Origin: Parabacteroides sp.
GTDB lineage: Bacteria; Bacteroidota; Bacteroidia; Bacteroidales; Tannerellaceae
Assembly (NCBI GenBank): GCA_017481945.1
Contig: JAFUOJ010000014.1
Span: 1 to 64,000, forward strand
DNA length: 64,000 nucleotides
Reading direction: 5' to 3'
A model generated the notes under the pieces. That model ran no database searches. It had not been told where the DNA came from and saw only the letters and a list, made by a program, of their open reading frames with translations. Shown here piece by piece: positions 45,818 to 54,908 of this stretch. Within the stretch, counting starts at the first letter, position 1, and each line of letters opens with the position of its first letter. Both the position numbers and the translations under genes were made by a program.

Positions 45818-46141
45818 CTACTTCTTACCGTTCACGAAGGCTGTGTACAACTGGAGTACGGCAGCTATCGTCAGGCAGAGCACCCACTCCTTTTGTCCTT
45901 TGAACATAAGAGCAGAGGCAAAAATCGCAAGCAGGCTGGCAAAAACGTTGTATTTATGCAGGCGACGCTGGCGGAGGTCCATCTCTTTGGTAGAGGTGGT
46001 CAGGTGGCATACGGCAAAACCGGCTGCTCCGACTGCAAAGAGATAGGGAGCTACTACGGGGAATGCTAAATAGAGTCCGGCACCTGCCAATAGCAACAGT
46101 GCGGAGATGTTAAACACGAGGGTTCTTGTCTTGTCGTTCAT
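45818..46141 (-). CDS. Small integral membrane protein
   Basis: 107 residues with four hydrophobic stretches (about 10-27, 29-46, 65-82 and 85-102), separated by the basic loop TKEMDLRQRRLHKYN. Not assigned to a named family. Its start directly follows the stop of the DivIC-like gene, so the two are coupled. Confidence 0.7.
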   Translation of the reverse strand: MNDKTRTLVFNISALLLLAGAGLYLAFPVVAPYLFAVGAAGFAVCHLTTSTKEMDLRQRRLHKYNVFASLLAIFASALMFKGQKEWVLCLTIAAVLQLYTAFVNGKK

Positions 46142-46447
46142 TTACTCTTCTTTTATAATATAGACATCTTCGTCCGCTTTTTTCATGAAGTACTCTTCGC
46201 GGGCAAAGCGTTCAAGCCCCTCCTTGTCGGTGTGCAGGTCGTTCAACTTCTTGCTGTTGATTTCAATCTCTTGCTGATAATGTCTGATTTCCTTTTCAAG
46301 GTCTCGAATCTTATCATCATAGGAGTAGCGTTTGTAGAGACTGCTGTCCCCCACAGTGAGTGTGAAGACGAGAAAGACAATGGTCACCAGCCAATAGAGA
46401 TTGACCTTAGCGAGGTATTTGTTGTATAATTCTTTTATGCGTGACAT
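46142..46447 (-). CDS. DivIC/FtsB-like septum protein
   Basis: 101 residues: a short cytoplasmic tail, one membrane helix (about 18-35, LYWLVTIVFLVFTL), a leucine/charged coiled coil (about 45-80) and the conserved GLERFAREEYFMKKADEDVYII end typical of FtsB/DivIC. These act in the divisome with FtsL and FtsQ. The start at 46447 (MSRIKEL) is preferred over 46495 because the extra 16 residues are not family-like. Confidence 0.85.
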   Translation of the reverse strand: MSRIKELYNKYLAKVNLYWLVTIVFLVFTLTVGDSSLYKRYSYDDKIRDLEKEIRHYQQEIEINSKKLNDLHTDKEGLERFAREEYFMKKADEDVYIIKEE

Positions 46448-46553
46448 GGAGTATTTTTGTTTTTGCAAAGGTAAGTAAAACAGAGGTATGTTCATCGGAG
46501 TCTGAATAATTTATTTCAAAGATAATTGCTTATGGGTTTTCTAATCGGCTGAA

Positions 46554-46600
46554 AAAAGAGACCCCCGAGCCATCGGACAGAGAAAAACGGTGGCTCGGGG
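46554..46600 (-). terminator. Terminator after the second aldo/keto reductase
   Basis: CCCCGAGCCA (46563-46572) pairs with TGGCTCGGGG (46591-46600). An outer stem AAGAGACCC/GGGTCTCTT (to 46619) and a minus-strand T run support termination of the reductase transcript. Confidence 0.7.
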
Positions 46601-46605
46601 ATGTG

Positions 46606-48009
46606 TTATAGGGTCTCTTGCTTTAACTTCTCGACGAACGCGTCGATACGGTGCAGCTCCCTCGGTATATCTATGCGTTGCGGACATAGTGGAGAGCATT
46701 GGTTGCAGCCAATGCAATGGTTGGCCTGTCGCAACTTCGGTACACTGCGGTCGTATCCGACCAAGAAGGCCTGACGGGCTTTCCGATAGTTCTCGTCCTG
46801 TTGAGTCTCCGGGACATTTCCTTCGTTGACACATTTATTATAATGTAATAGGATGGCCGGTATGTCAATCGCGTATGGACAAGGCATACAGTATTTGCAG
46901 TCGTTGCAGGGGACGGTCGGATATTGCCGGATGAGGCTGGCGGTGTCATAGAGGAATTGTGCCTCCTCGTCTGTCAGCGGTTCAAGCGGTGAATAGGTAC
47001 GGATGTTGTCCTGCAGGTGCTCCATATAGGTCATGCCACTTAATACCGTCAGTACATGTTCCGGAGAGCCGGCAAAGCGGAAGGCCCACGAAGCGACACT
47101 CTGTTCCGGTCGCTGCTGCTTCAACCGGGCAACGATGTGGTCAGGAACATTGGAGAGGCGTCCGCCCAAAAGCGGTTCCATGATGACCGCGGGGATGTTG
47201 CGTTTTGCCAGTTCGCCATACAGATACTCTGCATTTACATTGCGTCCGGAAGCGTGCTGCCAGTCTAAATAGTTCAATTGGATTTGCACAAAGTCCCACT
47301 GTATGCCCATGTTCAAGACGGTGTCGAACACCTTGACGTCTCCATGAAAAGACCAACCTAAGTTGCGGATACGTCCGGCCTCACGTTCCTTCAAGAGGAA
47401 GTCCAGCACGCCACTGTCGATGAAACGTTCGTTGAAGGTCTCCATCCCCTTTGCCCCTCCGATGGAGTGCAGCAGGTAGTAGTCAATGTAATCGACCTGT
47501 AGCTTTTTGAAGGATTCGCGGTACATCTTGATAGAGGCGTCATATATCTCTTTGGGAGAAAGCCCCCGGCCGGCGATACGATGGTTGGACATCTTGGTCG
47601 CAATGAAATAGGAGTCACGCGGATGTCGTTTCAAAGCGATACCGGTAGATTCCTCAGACCATCCTTGTATGTAGACCGGAGCTGTATCGAAGTAGTTGAC
47701 TCCGTGTGCGATGGCATAGTCTACCAGTTCGTTTACGGCCTCTTGGTCGATGAGATTCCCTTTCCCGTCGGGGGTAGGGACTGTCGGCCAACGCATACAG
47801 CCGTAACCTAAGATAGAGACTTTGTCTTTCGTTGTCGGTGTCGTACGATAGGTCATCTTATCGGTCGGAACCGGTCCCAGCTGGGTTGACTGAGGTGTGT
47901 TCTCTTTTTGCGGACTACACCCCACGAAGGAGGTGGTAGTCGCTGCTGCTGTGATTCCTACAATCTTGAAGAAATCCCGGCGGTCTATGTGATTTGTATG
48001 TTCTTCCAT
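46606..48009 (-). CDS. Tat-exported Fe-S aldo/keto reductase (copy 2)
   Basis: 467 residues. The twin-arginine signal DRRDFFKIVG near residue 9 ends in the lipobox-like FVGC near 30. The aldo/keto reductase barrel is at about 50-345, with GYGCMRWP near 69, NYFDTAPVY near 100 (catalytic Asp and Tyr), FIATK near 132 (Lys) and YLLHS near 175 (His). A ferredoxin-like tail has CNDCKYCMPCPYAIDIP near 377 and CIGCNQCSPLCPQ near 437. It should take electrons through Fe-S clusters outside the cytoplasm. It lies 12 bases behind a near-identical paralogue, so the pair arose by tandem duplication. Confidence 0.9.
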   Translation of the reverse strand: MEEHTNHIDRRDFFKIVGITAAATTTSFVGCSPQKENTPQSTQLGPVPTDKMTYRTTPTTKDKVSILGYGCMRWPTVPTPDGKGNLIDQEAVNELVDYAIAHGVNYFDTAPVYIQGWSEESTGIALKRHPRDSYFIATKMSNHRIAGRGLSPKEIYDASIKMYRESFKKLQVDYIDYYLLHSIGGAKGMETFNERFIDSGVLDFLLKEREAGRIRNLGWSFHGDVKVFDTVLNMGIQWDFVQIQLNYLDWQHASGRNVNAEYLYGELAKRNIPAVIMEPLLGGRLSNVPDHIVARLKQQRPEQSVASWAFRFAGSPEHVLTVLSGMTYMEHLQDNIRTYSPLEPLTDEEAQFLYDTASLIRQYPTVPCNDCKYCMPCPYAIDIPAILLHYNKCVNEGNVPETQQDENYRKARQAFLVGYDRSVPKLRQANHCIGCNQCSPLCPQRIDIPRELHRIDAFVEKLKQETL

Positions 48010-48021
48010 GCCTGTTCTGTA

Positions 48022-49410
48022 TTAAAGAGTTCCTTGCTTTAACTGTTCGACAAATTTGTCGATTCGTTGCAGCTCTCTGGGGATATTGATACGTTGCGGA
48101 CAGTGCGGTGAACACTGGTTGCAACCGATACAATGGTTGGCCTGTCGTAGCTTCGGTACGCTTCGGTCATACCCTACCAAGAAGGCTTGGCGGGCTTTCT
48201 TGTAGTTTTCGTCCTGACTGCTTTCCGGTATGTTCCCGGCATTGACACATTTATTGTAGTGTAACAAGATGGCCGGTATGTCGATGGCATACGGACAGGG
48301 CATACAATATTTGCAGTCGTTACATGGGATTGTCGGATACTCCTTGATCAGACTTGCCGTATCATATAGGAACTGTTTCTCCTCCTCGGTCAGAGGCTCA
48401 AGAGGAGAATAGGTACGGATGTTGTCTTGCAGGTGTTCCATGTAGGTCATACCGCTGAGAACGGTTAACACATGTTCGGGAGAACCGGCAAATCGGAAGG
48501 CCCACGAAGCGACACTGCTTTCCGGTCGTTGCTGTTTCAGACGGGCAACGACATGGTCAGGTACGTTAGAGAGGCGTCCGCCCAAAAGCGGTTCCATGAT
48601 GACGGCGGGAACGTTTCGTTTGGCCAATTCACCATAGAGATACTCAGCGTTGACATTTCTGCCGGACGCATGCTGCCAGTCAATGTAGTTCAATTGGATT
48701 TGTACAAAGTCCCATTGAACTTCCATATTCAGTACCTCGTCGAATACCTTTACATCGCCATGAAAAGACCAGCCCAAGTTCCGAATACGTCCGGCTTCAC
48801 GTTCCTTTAAAAGGAAGTCAAGTATGCCGTTGTCGACAAAACGTTCGTTGAAGGCCTTCATGCCGTTCCCCATACCTACTCCATGAAGAAGCAGGTAGTC
48901 GATATAGTCCACTTGCAGCTTCTTAAAGGAGTTCTTGTACATCTTGATAGACTCTTCGCGCGACCAGGTGGCAGGGGAGAAGTTGGACAGTTTCGTGGCG
49001 ATGTAGAACTTCTCTCTGGGGTGACGCTTCAAGGCGATACCGGTTGATTCTTCGGACCAACCCTGAACGTAGACAGGAGAGGTATCGAAGTAGTTCACTC
49101 CGTGTGCAATGGCGTAATCGACTAACTTGTTTACCGCGTCTTGGTCAATCATCTCTCCTTTTCCATCCGGAGCCGGAACAGTCGGCCAGCGCATACAGCC
49201 ATAGCCTAAAAGAGAGACTTTGTCCTTCGTTGTCGGATTGATACGATAGGTCATTTTGTCGGTAGGGATGGGACCTAAAGCAGTTGCTTCGGGGATGGCC
49301 TTTTCAGCTTTGGGGGCACAACCATAAAGCGAAGCTGTAGAGGTCGCTGCGGTAATCCCTACTATTTTCAGGAAATCTCGACGGTCGAGATGATTTGTTT
49401 TATTTTCCAT
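48022..49410 (-). CDS. Tat-exported Fe-S aldo/keto reductase (copy 1)
   Basis: 462 residues with the same plan as its downstream paralogue: Tat signal DRRDFLKIVG, lipobox-like LYGC near 30, complete catalytic Asp/Tyr/Lys/His set (NYFDTSPVY, YIATK, LLLHG), and the two Fe-S motifs CNDCKYCMPC and CIGCNQCSPHCPQ. By eye about four of five residues agree between the copies, and most differences fall in residues 140-190 and the signal. It follows the polyferredoxin gene by 22 bases, which suggests that protein feeds electrons to both reductases. Confidence 0.9.
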   Translation of the reverse strand: MENKTNHLDRRDFLKIVGITAATSTASLYGCAPKAEKAIPEATALGPIPTDKMTYRINPTTKDKVSLLGYGCMRWPTVPAPDGKGEMIDQDAVNKLVDYAIAHGVNYFDTSPVYVQGWSEESTGIALKRHPREKFYIATKLSNFSPATWSREESIKMYKNSFKKLQVDYIDYLLLHGVGMGNGMKAFNERFVDNGILDFLLKEREAGRIRNLGWSFHGDVKVFDEVLNMEVQWDFVQIQLNYIDWQHASGRNVNAEYLYGELAKRNVPAVIMEPLLGGRLSNVPDHVVARLKQQRPESSVASWAFRFAGSPEHVLTVLSGMTYMEHLQDNIRTYSPLEPLTEEEKQFLYDTASLIKEYPTIPCNDCKYCMPCPYAIDIPAILLHYNKCVNAGNIPESSQDENYKKARQAFLVGYDRSVPKLRQANHCIGCNQCSPHCPQRINIPRELQRIDKFVEQLKQGTL

Positions 49411-49432
49411 GATTGAAAGAATTTAGGTAGGG

Positions 49433-50944
49433 TTATACAATACGATGTCTTTCATGTCCTTCTACATAGATGGCAGAGAAAGGACGAGCCGGACATAAGT
49501 TTTCGCAAGCACCGCAACCGATACAACGTTCGGTATTGATTACCGGAATCTTGATTGACTTAGGATCGTTGGCAACGGAAGGAACCATCTGGATGGCCTT
49601 TGTCGGACAGTGACGTTCGCAGTTACCACACTTCTGTCCGTCAGTCAAAGGAACACAGTAGTCTTTGATCCATACGGCATGACCGATTTGAGTAGCAGAC
49701 TTGTCGGCTGTTGTAATCGGAAGGATTGCTCCAGCCGGACATACCTCAGAACATTTGGTACATTCGGGGCGACAATAGCCTAACTCGTAGGACATTTCCG
49801 GCTGCATGAGAGTCATCAAATCTCCGGATGGACGGAGTACTTGGTTGGGACAGACTGATACACAGAGCTGACAGGCGGTACAATGAGAGGTCATGTTCTT
49901 AATGCTTTGTGCTCCCGGAGGAACAAGCGGAGTCTGTCGGTTCGACGGTTTACGCTCTTTGATTGGTTCCAAGCCCCCGTCTTTTTTCATAACTACCTCT
50001 TCCGTCTTTCTGTTTTGCGCCTTCATTGCACTGGCCATAGTTATCAATAAGGTGGCAGATAGAGCGCGGCGGCGTGAAAGATTGGTCTCTCCGTTGTGAG
50101 GTGATGTTGTTTTTGTTTTGTTCCAAATAGGCATGTAGTTGATGGCTCCCTGCTTACATTTATTTAAACAATCCATGCAGGCAACACAGCGGCTGTAGTC
50201 TACAGCATGTTCTTTGGAGTTGATACAAGCTGCTTTGCAATTGCGGGCGCACAGACCACAACCGTTACATTTGTCTGTATCTATTTGAACGCGATAGAGT
50301 GAGAAACGGGAAAGGAATCCCAATATGGTTCCTACCGGACAGATGGTATTGCAGTAGGTACGTCCGTTCTTCCACGCTAAGACGAAAAGCAGGACAAAGG
50401 TGGCTACAGCCAGAATCAAGGTAGGTACACTCTTCAACCAGACTTCGGTCTCATAAAAAGCATAACTGTCTGCTCGTTCGGCAAAGTAAGCCAATAGGTT
50501 ATTTCCTCCGATCCAAATCGGTTGGAGCAGGTTATTGGCGATACGTCCGTATGCACTGTAAGGAGCTAATAGAGCAACTAATGAACCGATACCGGCTATG
50601 ATTGCCAGTATAAAAAGGGCTAATACCCCGTAACGTAACCAAGAGATTGCGGGAGAATAGGAGTAGGGTAATTTGCTTTTCTTTGCCTTTTTCCCGACCC
50701 AAGCCATTAGATCTTGAAGTACACCTAACGGACAAATGACGGAGCAGTACGTTCGTCCGAATAGGAGTGTTAATAAGATAAGGAAAATGATTACACCGAT
50801 ATTCAATGCCAATACAGCCGGAAGGAATTGTATTTTCGCTAACCAGCCTAACCATGCGTGAATGCTTCCTGTGAAATCCAGGAAGAGTAACGTAATCAAT
50901 GTAAAACAGATCGTAGCACTAATTAGTCTAATCTTTCGTAACAT
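49433..50944 (-). CDS. Membrane-bound polyferredoxin (NapH/RnfC-like)
   Basis: 503 residues. Five or so membrane helices (about 10-28, 42-62, 105-130, 150-165, 180-198) carry two NapH-like cytoplasmic motifs GRTYCSVICPLG near 65 and GRTYCNTICPVG near 200. Then come ferredoxin motifs CNGCGLCARNC and CVACMDCLNKC (about 230-265), an internal twin-arginine-like stretch SRRRALSATLL near 300, and three or more Fe-S motifs (CTACQLCVSVC, CRPECTKCSEVC, CGNCERHC, CIGCGACENLC). It should pass electrons across the inner membrane to the Tat-exported reductases encoded next. Confidence 0.88.
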   Translation of the reverse strand: MLRKIRLISATICFTLITLLFLDFTGSIHAWLGWLAKIQFLPAVLALNIGVIIFLILLTLLFGRTYCSVICPLGVLQDLMAWVGKKAKKSKLPYSYSPAISWLRYGVLALFILAIIAGIGSLVALLAPYSAYGRIANNLLQPIWIGGNNLLAYFAERADSYAFYETEVWLKSVPTLILAVATFVLLFVLAWKNGRTYCNTICPVGTILGFLSRFSLYRVQIDTDKCNGCGLCARNCKAACINSKEHAVDYSRCVACMDCLNKCKQGAINYMPIWNKTKTTSPHNGETNLSRRRALSATLLITMASAMKAQNRKTEEVVMKKDGGLEPIKERKPSNRQTPLVPPGAQSIKNMTSHCTACQLCVSVCPNQVLRPSGDLMTLMQPEMSYELGYCRPECTKCSEVCPAGAILPITTADKSATQIGHAVWIKDYCVPLTDGQKCGNCERHCPTKAIQMVPSVANDPKSIKIPVINTERCIGCGACENLCPARPFSAIYVEGHERHRIV

Positions 50945-51136
50945 AATTATTTATTTTATGGTTTCTAATTCAATATTACATACATGATAACCTTGGACAA
51001 TCTTTTTCTTGCTAACTATGAATTTCTTCGCTTACTAATAGTGAGATAAAAGTAGGAATTTATTACATAAGTTGTATATCTTTTAATCTGTAAAACGAAA
51101 AAAGAGAGGAACAACGCGAAAAAGGAGGTTCGCAGG

Positions 51137-51892
51137 TTACTCCTCCTTTATCATCCAAGATTTAAACTCGGCTGCTTTGTTCTTACTGATATAGATTCGT
51201 TCGGGAGTATCGGTTGTTAATGATACTGCCAGTCGGTTGTCATACCAAATGGTAATATCTGACACACTGTCCCGTTTGATAATGAATTGTTTGTTTGCCC
51301 TATAAAACTCATCGGGATTTAAAAGCAACATGATTTGCTCTAATGTCTTGGAGTAGGGATAAATCCTTCCGTCTTTTAAATAGATGAAGGTGTTCTTCTC
51401 TGTCGTATAAAAGAAAGAGACCTCGGTAAGTGACATTGGGATGAGCTTGTCTTTGTAGGGGATTAGTAGCCGGTCTTTATACTTACGTGGGGCCGCAAGT
51501 TGAGCCAGACGAGAGATATATTGAAGCATATCCGTTTGATTCAATTTCTTGAACTTCTCTAAAGCTCGCTGGACATCTACTGTCTTTATGGGCTTCAATA
51601 AGTAGTCTATGCTGTTTACCTTGAAGGCCTCTATGGCGTATTGGTCATAGGCGGTGGTAAATATAATCGGAGTTTCTACCTCTATCTGTTTGAATATTGC
51701 AAAGGCAGAGTCATCCGAAAGGTGAATATCCATAAAGATTAAATCTGGAAGCGGATTACTACTCAGCCAACAGATGGTGGCTGCTACGCTTTCTGTATTC
51801 TCTACTATCTCAATATCCGGAGCAAGTTCTAAAAGAATCTCCTTCAGGTTTTCATAAGCAGAGGTTTCATCCTCAACAATCAATACTCTCAT
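51137..51892 (-). CDS. LytTR-family response regulator
   Basis: 251 residues. Receiver domain about 1-120, with the acidic pair near 7, the phosphorylated Asp in IFMDIHL near 55 and the Lys in LLKPI near 104. LytTR DNA-binding domain about 145-245 (ENTFIYLKDGRIYPYSKTL, FYRANKQFIIKRDSV). The cognate kinase gene lies 11 bases upstream. Located directly before the electron-transfer genes on the same strand, so it may control them. Confidence 0.93.
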   Translation of the reverse strand: MRVLIVEDETSAYENLKEILLELAPDIEIVENTESVAATICWLSSNPLPDLIFMDIHLSDDSAFAIFKQIEVETPIIFTTAYDQYAIEAFKVNSIDYLLKPIKTVDVQRALEKFKKLNQTDMLQYISRLAQLAAPRKYKDRLLIPYKDKLIPMSLTEVSFFYTTEKNTFIYLKDGRIYPYSKTLEQIMLLLNPDEFYRANKQFIIKRDSVSDITIWYDNRLAVSLTTDTPERIYISKNKAAEFKSWMIKEE

Positions 51893-51903
51893 ATCTTTAG
51901 GTA

Positions 51904-52926
51904 TTATTTTAAAGGTAAATAGACTCTAAATGTTTTATCGGTTGGTTCAATCCTGATTTTCCTATTTGTCAGAAGTTGAAAGCGGTTCTCGACATTCTTT
52001 AATCCGGTTCCGTTTGTCCTGGGAGGAGTGGATTTAGGAAATATCGGATTGGAAATGACCAACTCATCTTGGGAATTCAAGTAGATAGCGATTTCCATTT
52101 TATGGTCAATGTCGATACGATTGTGTATAACAACGTTCTCGACTAATGGCAATAAGGAAAGAACAGGCAACGTGAGGGTGTTTTGTTTACTCTCATCTAC
52201 TTGGATGGAAAATGAAAGTTTGTTGGCAAAACGTACCTCCATTACGTAACGGAAGGCTTCGATAAAGTTGAGTTCTTCCTGCAACGTAACCATACCTTTA
52301 TGTTCACTTTGAAGAATATATCGGAAAATGTCTGATAACTCTTCTACATATTGTAGAGTCTTGGAGTCATCTTTTTTTCGGATGAGGGAGGTAATCCCAC
52401 TCAGTGAGTTAAAAAAGAAATGGGGATTAATCTGATTGGTCAGAGCGTCACAACGGCTTTGTAGGTTCTCCATTTTCAATTGTTGTATTTCTGCCTCCTT
52501 CTCCTGTTGTTTAAGATACATCATTGCAATGTGTCCGATTAAAGAACAGAGGGAACAAATCACAAGAAATTGGAATACAACAATACTGCCGAAGAAGTCA
52601 CAGATCCCGTAATGTTTGAATAGTCGGAATAGGGCTAATGAAACAACATAAGCCCCTATGGATATGAGTGCATTATGAAGAAAACGCTTTTTAAGTGGAA
52701 ATGTCAGCGCTTTATTCAGGTTGTAATGCGTAAGCAGGATGAGAACTACCCAGAAAAAGAGGAATTTGGTAGTAAGAAACCCTCCGTATGATAGTTTATG
52801 AAGTAGATCTGCCTGTCGAGCTAACTCCCAGGGAAGGTAGATGATATTCGGATAGATGATAAAGATGGCACTGATAAAACTAATCAGAAACCGCTTGCGT
52901 GTAATGTTGGTGACAAATGAATCCAT
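51904..52926 (-). CDS. LytS/YehU-type sensor histidine kinase
   Basis: 340 residues. Four membrane helices fill about 12-135, a short coiled coil follows (about 138-160), then the His_kinase domain with NQINPHFFFNSLSG near 166 (phospho-accepting His) and an HATPase-like end (SLLPLVENVVIHN near 258, TNGTGLKNVENRFQLL near 307). The N-terminal membrane part has no evident sensory domain outside. Pairs with the LytTR regulator downstream. Confidence 0.92.
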   Translation of the reverse strand: MDSFVTNITRKRFLISFISAIFIIYPNIIYLPWELARQADLLHKLSYGGFLTTKFLFFWVVLILLTHYNLNKALTFPLKKRFLHNALISIGAYVVSLALFRLFKHYGICDFFGSIVVFQFLVICSLCSLIGHIAMMYLKQQEKEAEIQQLKMENLQSRCDALTNQINPHFFFNSLSGITSLIRKKDDSKTLQYVEELSDIFRYILQSEHKGMVTLQEELNFIEAFRYVMEVRFANKLSFSIQVDESKQNTLTLPVLSLLPLVENVVIHNRIDIDHKMEIAIYLNSQDELVISNPIFPKSTPPRTNGTGLKNVENRFQLLTNRKIRIEPTDKTFRVYLPLK

Positions 52927-53024
52927 AAATCAGCTTTTTAGCAAAAGTAACGAAAAACAGTGGCTTGGCAATCGCTTTTCTCGGTAAAGCGAATAAATGA
53001 GGAATGAACACGAAAAAGAGTTTC

Positions 53025-53054
53025 TTGCACGTCTGATTTTTATCTGTATCTTTG
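53025..53054 (+). promoter_or_regulatory. Promoter of dnaX
   Basis: A -33-like TTG (53025-53027) and an exact -7 element TATCTTTG (53047-53054) with a 19-base spacer, 22 bases before the start codon. Confidence 0.55.
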
Positions 53055-53076
53055 TAAACGAATAAAGCGATAAAGA

Positions 53077-54834
53077 ATGGATAATTATATTGTTTCAGCA
53101 AGGAAATACCGTCCTTCTACTTTCCGTAGTGTTGTAGGACAGAAGTCTTTGACTACAACACTGAAGAACGCAATACAGAATAACAAGTTAGCTCATGCCT
53201 ATCTTTTTTGTGGACCACGCGGAGTGGGAAAGACCTCTTGTGCGCGTATCTTTGCTAAAACAATTAACTGTTTGAATCCAACGGCAGAGGGAGAATCCTG
53301 TAATGAATGTGAATCTTGTAAGGCTTTCAATGAACAACGTTCCTATAATATTCATGAATTGGACGCTGCTTCTAATAACTCTGTGGATGATATTCGTTCT
53401 TTAATAGATCAAGTTCGTATTCCACCTCCAATAGGAAAGTATAAGGTCTTTATCATTGATGAGGTACACATGTTGAGTTCTGCCGCCTTTAATGCTTTTC
53501 TAAAAACATTGGAAGAACCTCCTCATCATGCTTTGTTTATTTTGGCAACAACAGAGAAACATAAGGTATTGCCGACTATTTTGTCTCGTTGTCAGATTTA
53601 TGATTTCTCTCGTATCTCAATCGCTGATATGGTTGAACATTTAGAGTATGTTGCTTCCTGTGAAGGGGTGACAGCTGAACCTGAGGCTCTAAATGTGATT
53701 GCTCAGAAAGCAGATGGAGGTATGCGTGACGCTTTGTCTATATTTGACCAAGTAGTTAGTTTTTCGAATGGAAAGATTACCTATCAGGCAGTTATTGATA
53801 ATCTGAATGTATTGGATTATGAGTATTATTTCCGATTGACGGAAGCTATGCTTGCCGGGAATGTTCGTGCTGCCATTTTAATCTTGAATGATATTTTGTG
53901 TAAAGGTTTCGATGGTCAGAATATTATTACGGGATTAGCTTCTCATTTTCGTGATTTATTGGTCTGTAAAGATGAATCAACATTGGTACTTTTTGAAGTA
54001 GGGGCTTCTATTCGTGAACGTTATAAGGAGATGGCTAAACGATGTTCGGATCAGTTCCTTTTTAAAGCAATTGAGTTGGCGAATACTTGTGATTTGAATT
54101 ATCGAACCAGCCGGAACAAACGATTGTTGTTGGAATTGACTTTGATCCAACTTTGTCAGTTGAGTTTTCAAGGACAGGCAGTAGAGGATAAAAAAAAAGT
54201 ACTAATTGAACCGGTAAAGACGGTTCAAGTTCAATCGGCCCCTTCTTTACAACAGCCGGTACAATCACCTCAGGAAATGCCCGGTGCAACTACTCGGCAG
54301 CAAACAATACCTACGCATGTACCTGTTACTTCTATTCCACAGACTCCTACAGAGCAGCCTTCAAGAAGGGCAGTTCGTCCTCCACAGTTCGGAACATCTA
54401 TAAAAGAGATGGGAGTAGAGCGCCCGAAAGCACAGGCAGTACAGCAGAATGCCGGTGCAGTACAGGACCTACAGACTCCATTTACGCAGGAATCTTTGGT
54501 ACATTGTTGGGATGTTTTTGCCTCCTCTATAGATAAAAAGGTCTATTTGAAGAACACAATGATTAATTGTAAACCGGTTTTACAGGAGAACAATTTCTTT
54601 GAGGTGTGTGTACATAATCCCGGACAACAGGATGAGTTGACCAATAACTGCATTGATATATTGAGCTTTTTACGTACTCAATTGAGAAACTCCCGTATTC
54701 AAATGCGTGTACGGATTGATGAAACCAATCAGAAACATTTGGCTTATACTTCAGTAGAAAAATATGAACATCTTCTGAAAATCAATCCGATTTTGGCAAG
54801 ATTGAAAGATGAATTTAATCTGACGTTGGATTGA
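53077..54834 (+). CDS. dnaX: DNA polymerase III subunits gamma/tau
   Basis: 585 residues; the clamp-loader ATPase of the replisome. Walker A GPRGVGKTS is near 45, the four-Cys zinc module CLNP...CNECESC is near 65-80, Walker B IIDEVHML is near 127 and the sensor SRC motif near 169. Domain III is at about 245-365, followed by a Pro/Gln/Val-rich linker (about 370-455) and a C-terminal tau-like domain to 585. A run of eight A (54190-54197 region, within GATAAAAAAAAG) lies just before the linker; such runs are where some bacteria make gamma by frameshifting or slippage. Confidence 0.95.
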   Translation: MDNYIVSARKYRPSTFRSVVGQKSLTTTLKNAIQNNKLAHAYLFCGPRGVGKTSCARIFAKTINCLNPTAEGESCNECESCKAFNEQRSYNIHELDAASNNSVDDIRSLIDQVRIPPPIGKYKVFIIDEVHMLSSAAFNAFLKTLEEPPHHALFILATTEKHKVLPTILSRCQIYDFSRISIADMVEHLEYVASCEGVTAEPEALNVIAQKADGGMRDALSIFDQVVSFSNGKITYQAVIDNLNVLDYEYYFRLTEAMLAGNVRAAILILNDILCKGFDGQNIITGLASHFRDLLVCKDESTLVLFEVGASIRERYKEMAKRCSDQFLFKAIELANTCDLNYRTSRNKRLLLELTLIQLCQLSFQGQAVEDKKKVLIEPVKTVQVQSAPSLQQPVQSPQEMPGATTRQQTIPTHVPVTSIPQTPTEQPSRRAVRPPQFGTSIKEMGVERPKAQAVQQNAGAVQDLQTPFTQESLVHCWDVFASSIDKKVYLKNTMINCKPVLQENNFFEVCVHNPGQQDELTNNCIDILSFLRTQLRNSRIQMRVRIDETNQKHLAYTSVEKYEHLLKINPILARLKDEFNLTLD

Positions 54835-54841
54835 TTAAGAG

Positions 54842-54902
54842 AAAAGTAATAGAAACGGGGCAATTGAGGAACTTCCTCAATTGCCCCGTTTCTATTACTT
54901 TT
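54842..54902. terminator. Perfect 29-bp bidirectional terminator
   Basis: Arms 54842-54870 and 54874-54902 are fully complementary with a three-base loop (ACT), a GC-rich centre and A/T ends on both sides. It separates convergent dnaX and the DUF1080 gene. Confidence 0.92.
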
Positions 54903-54908
54903 TAGATA

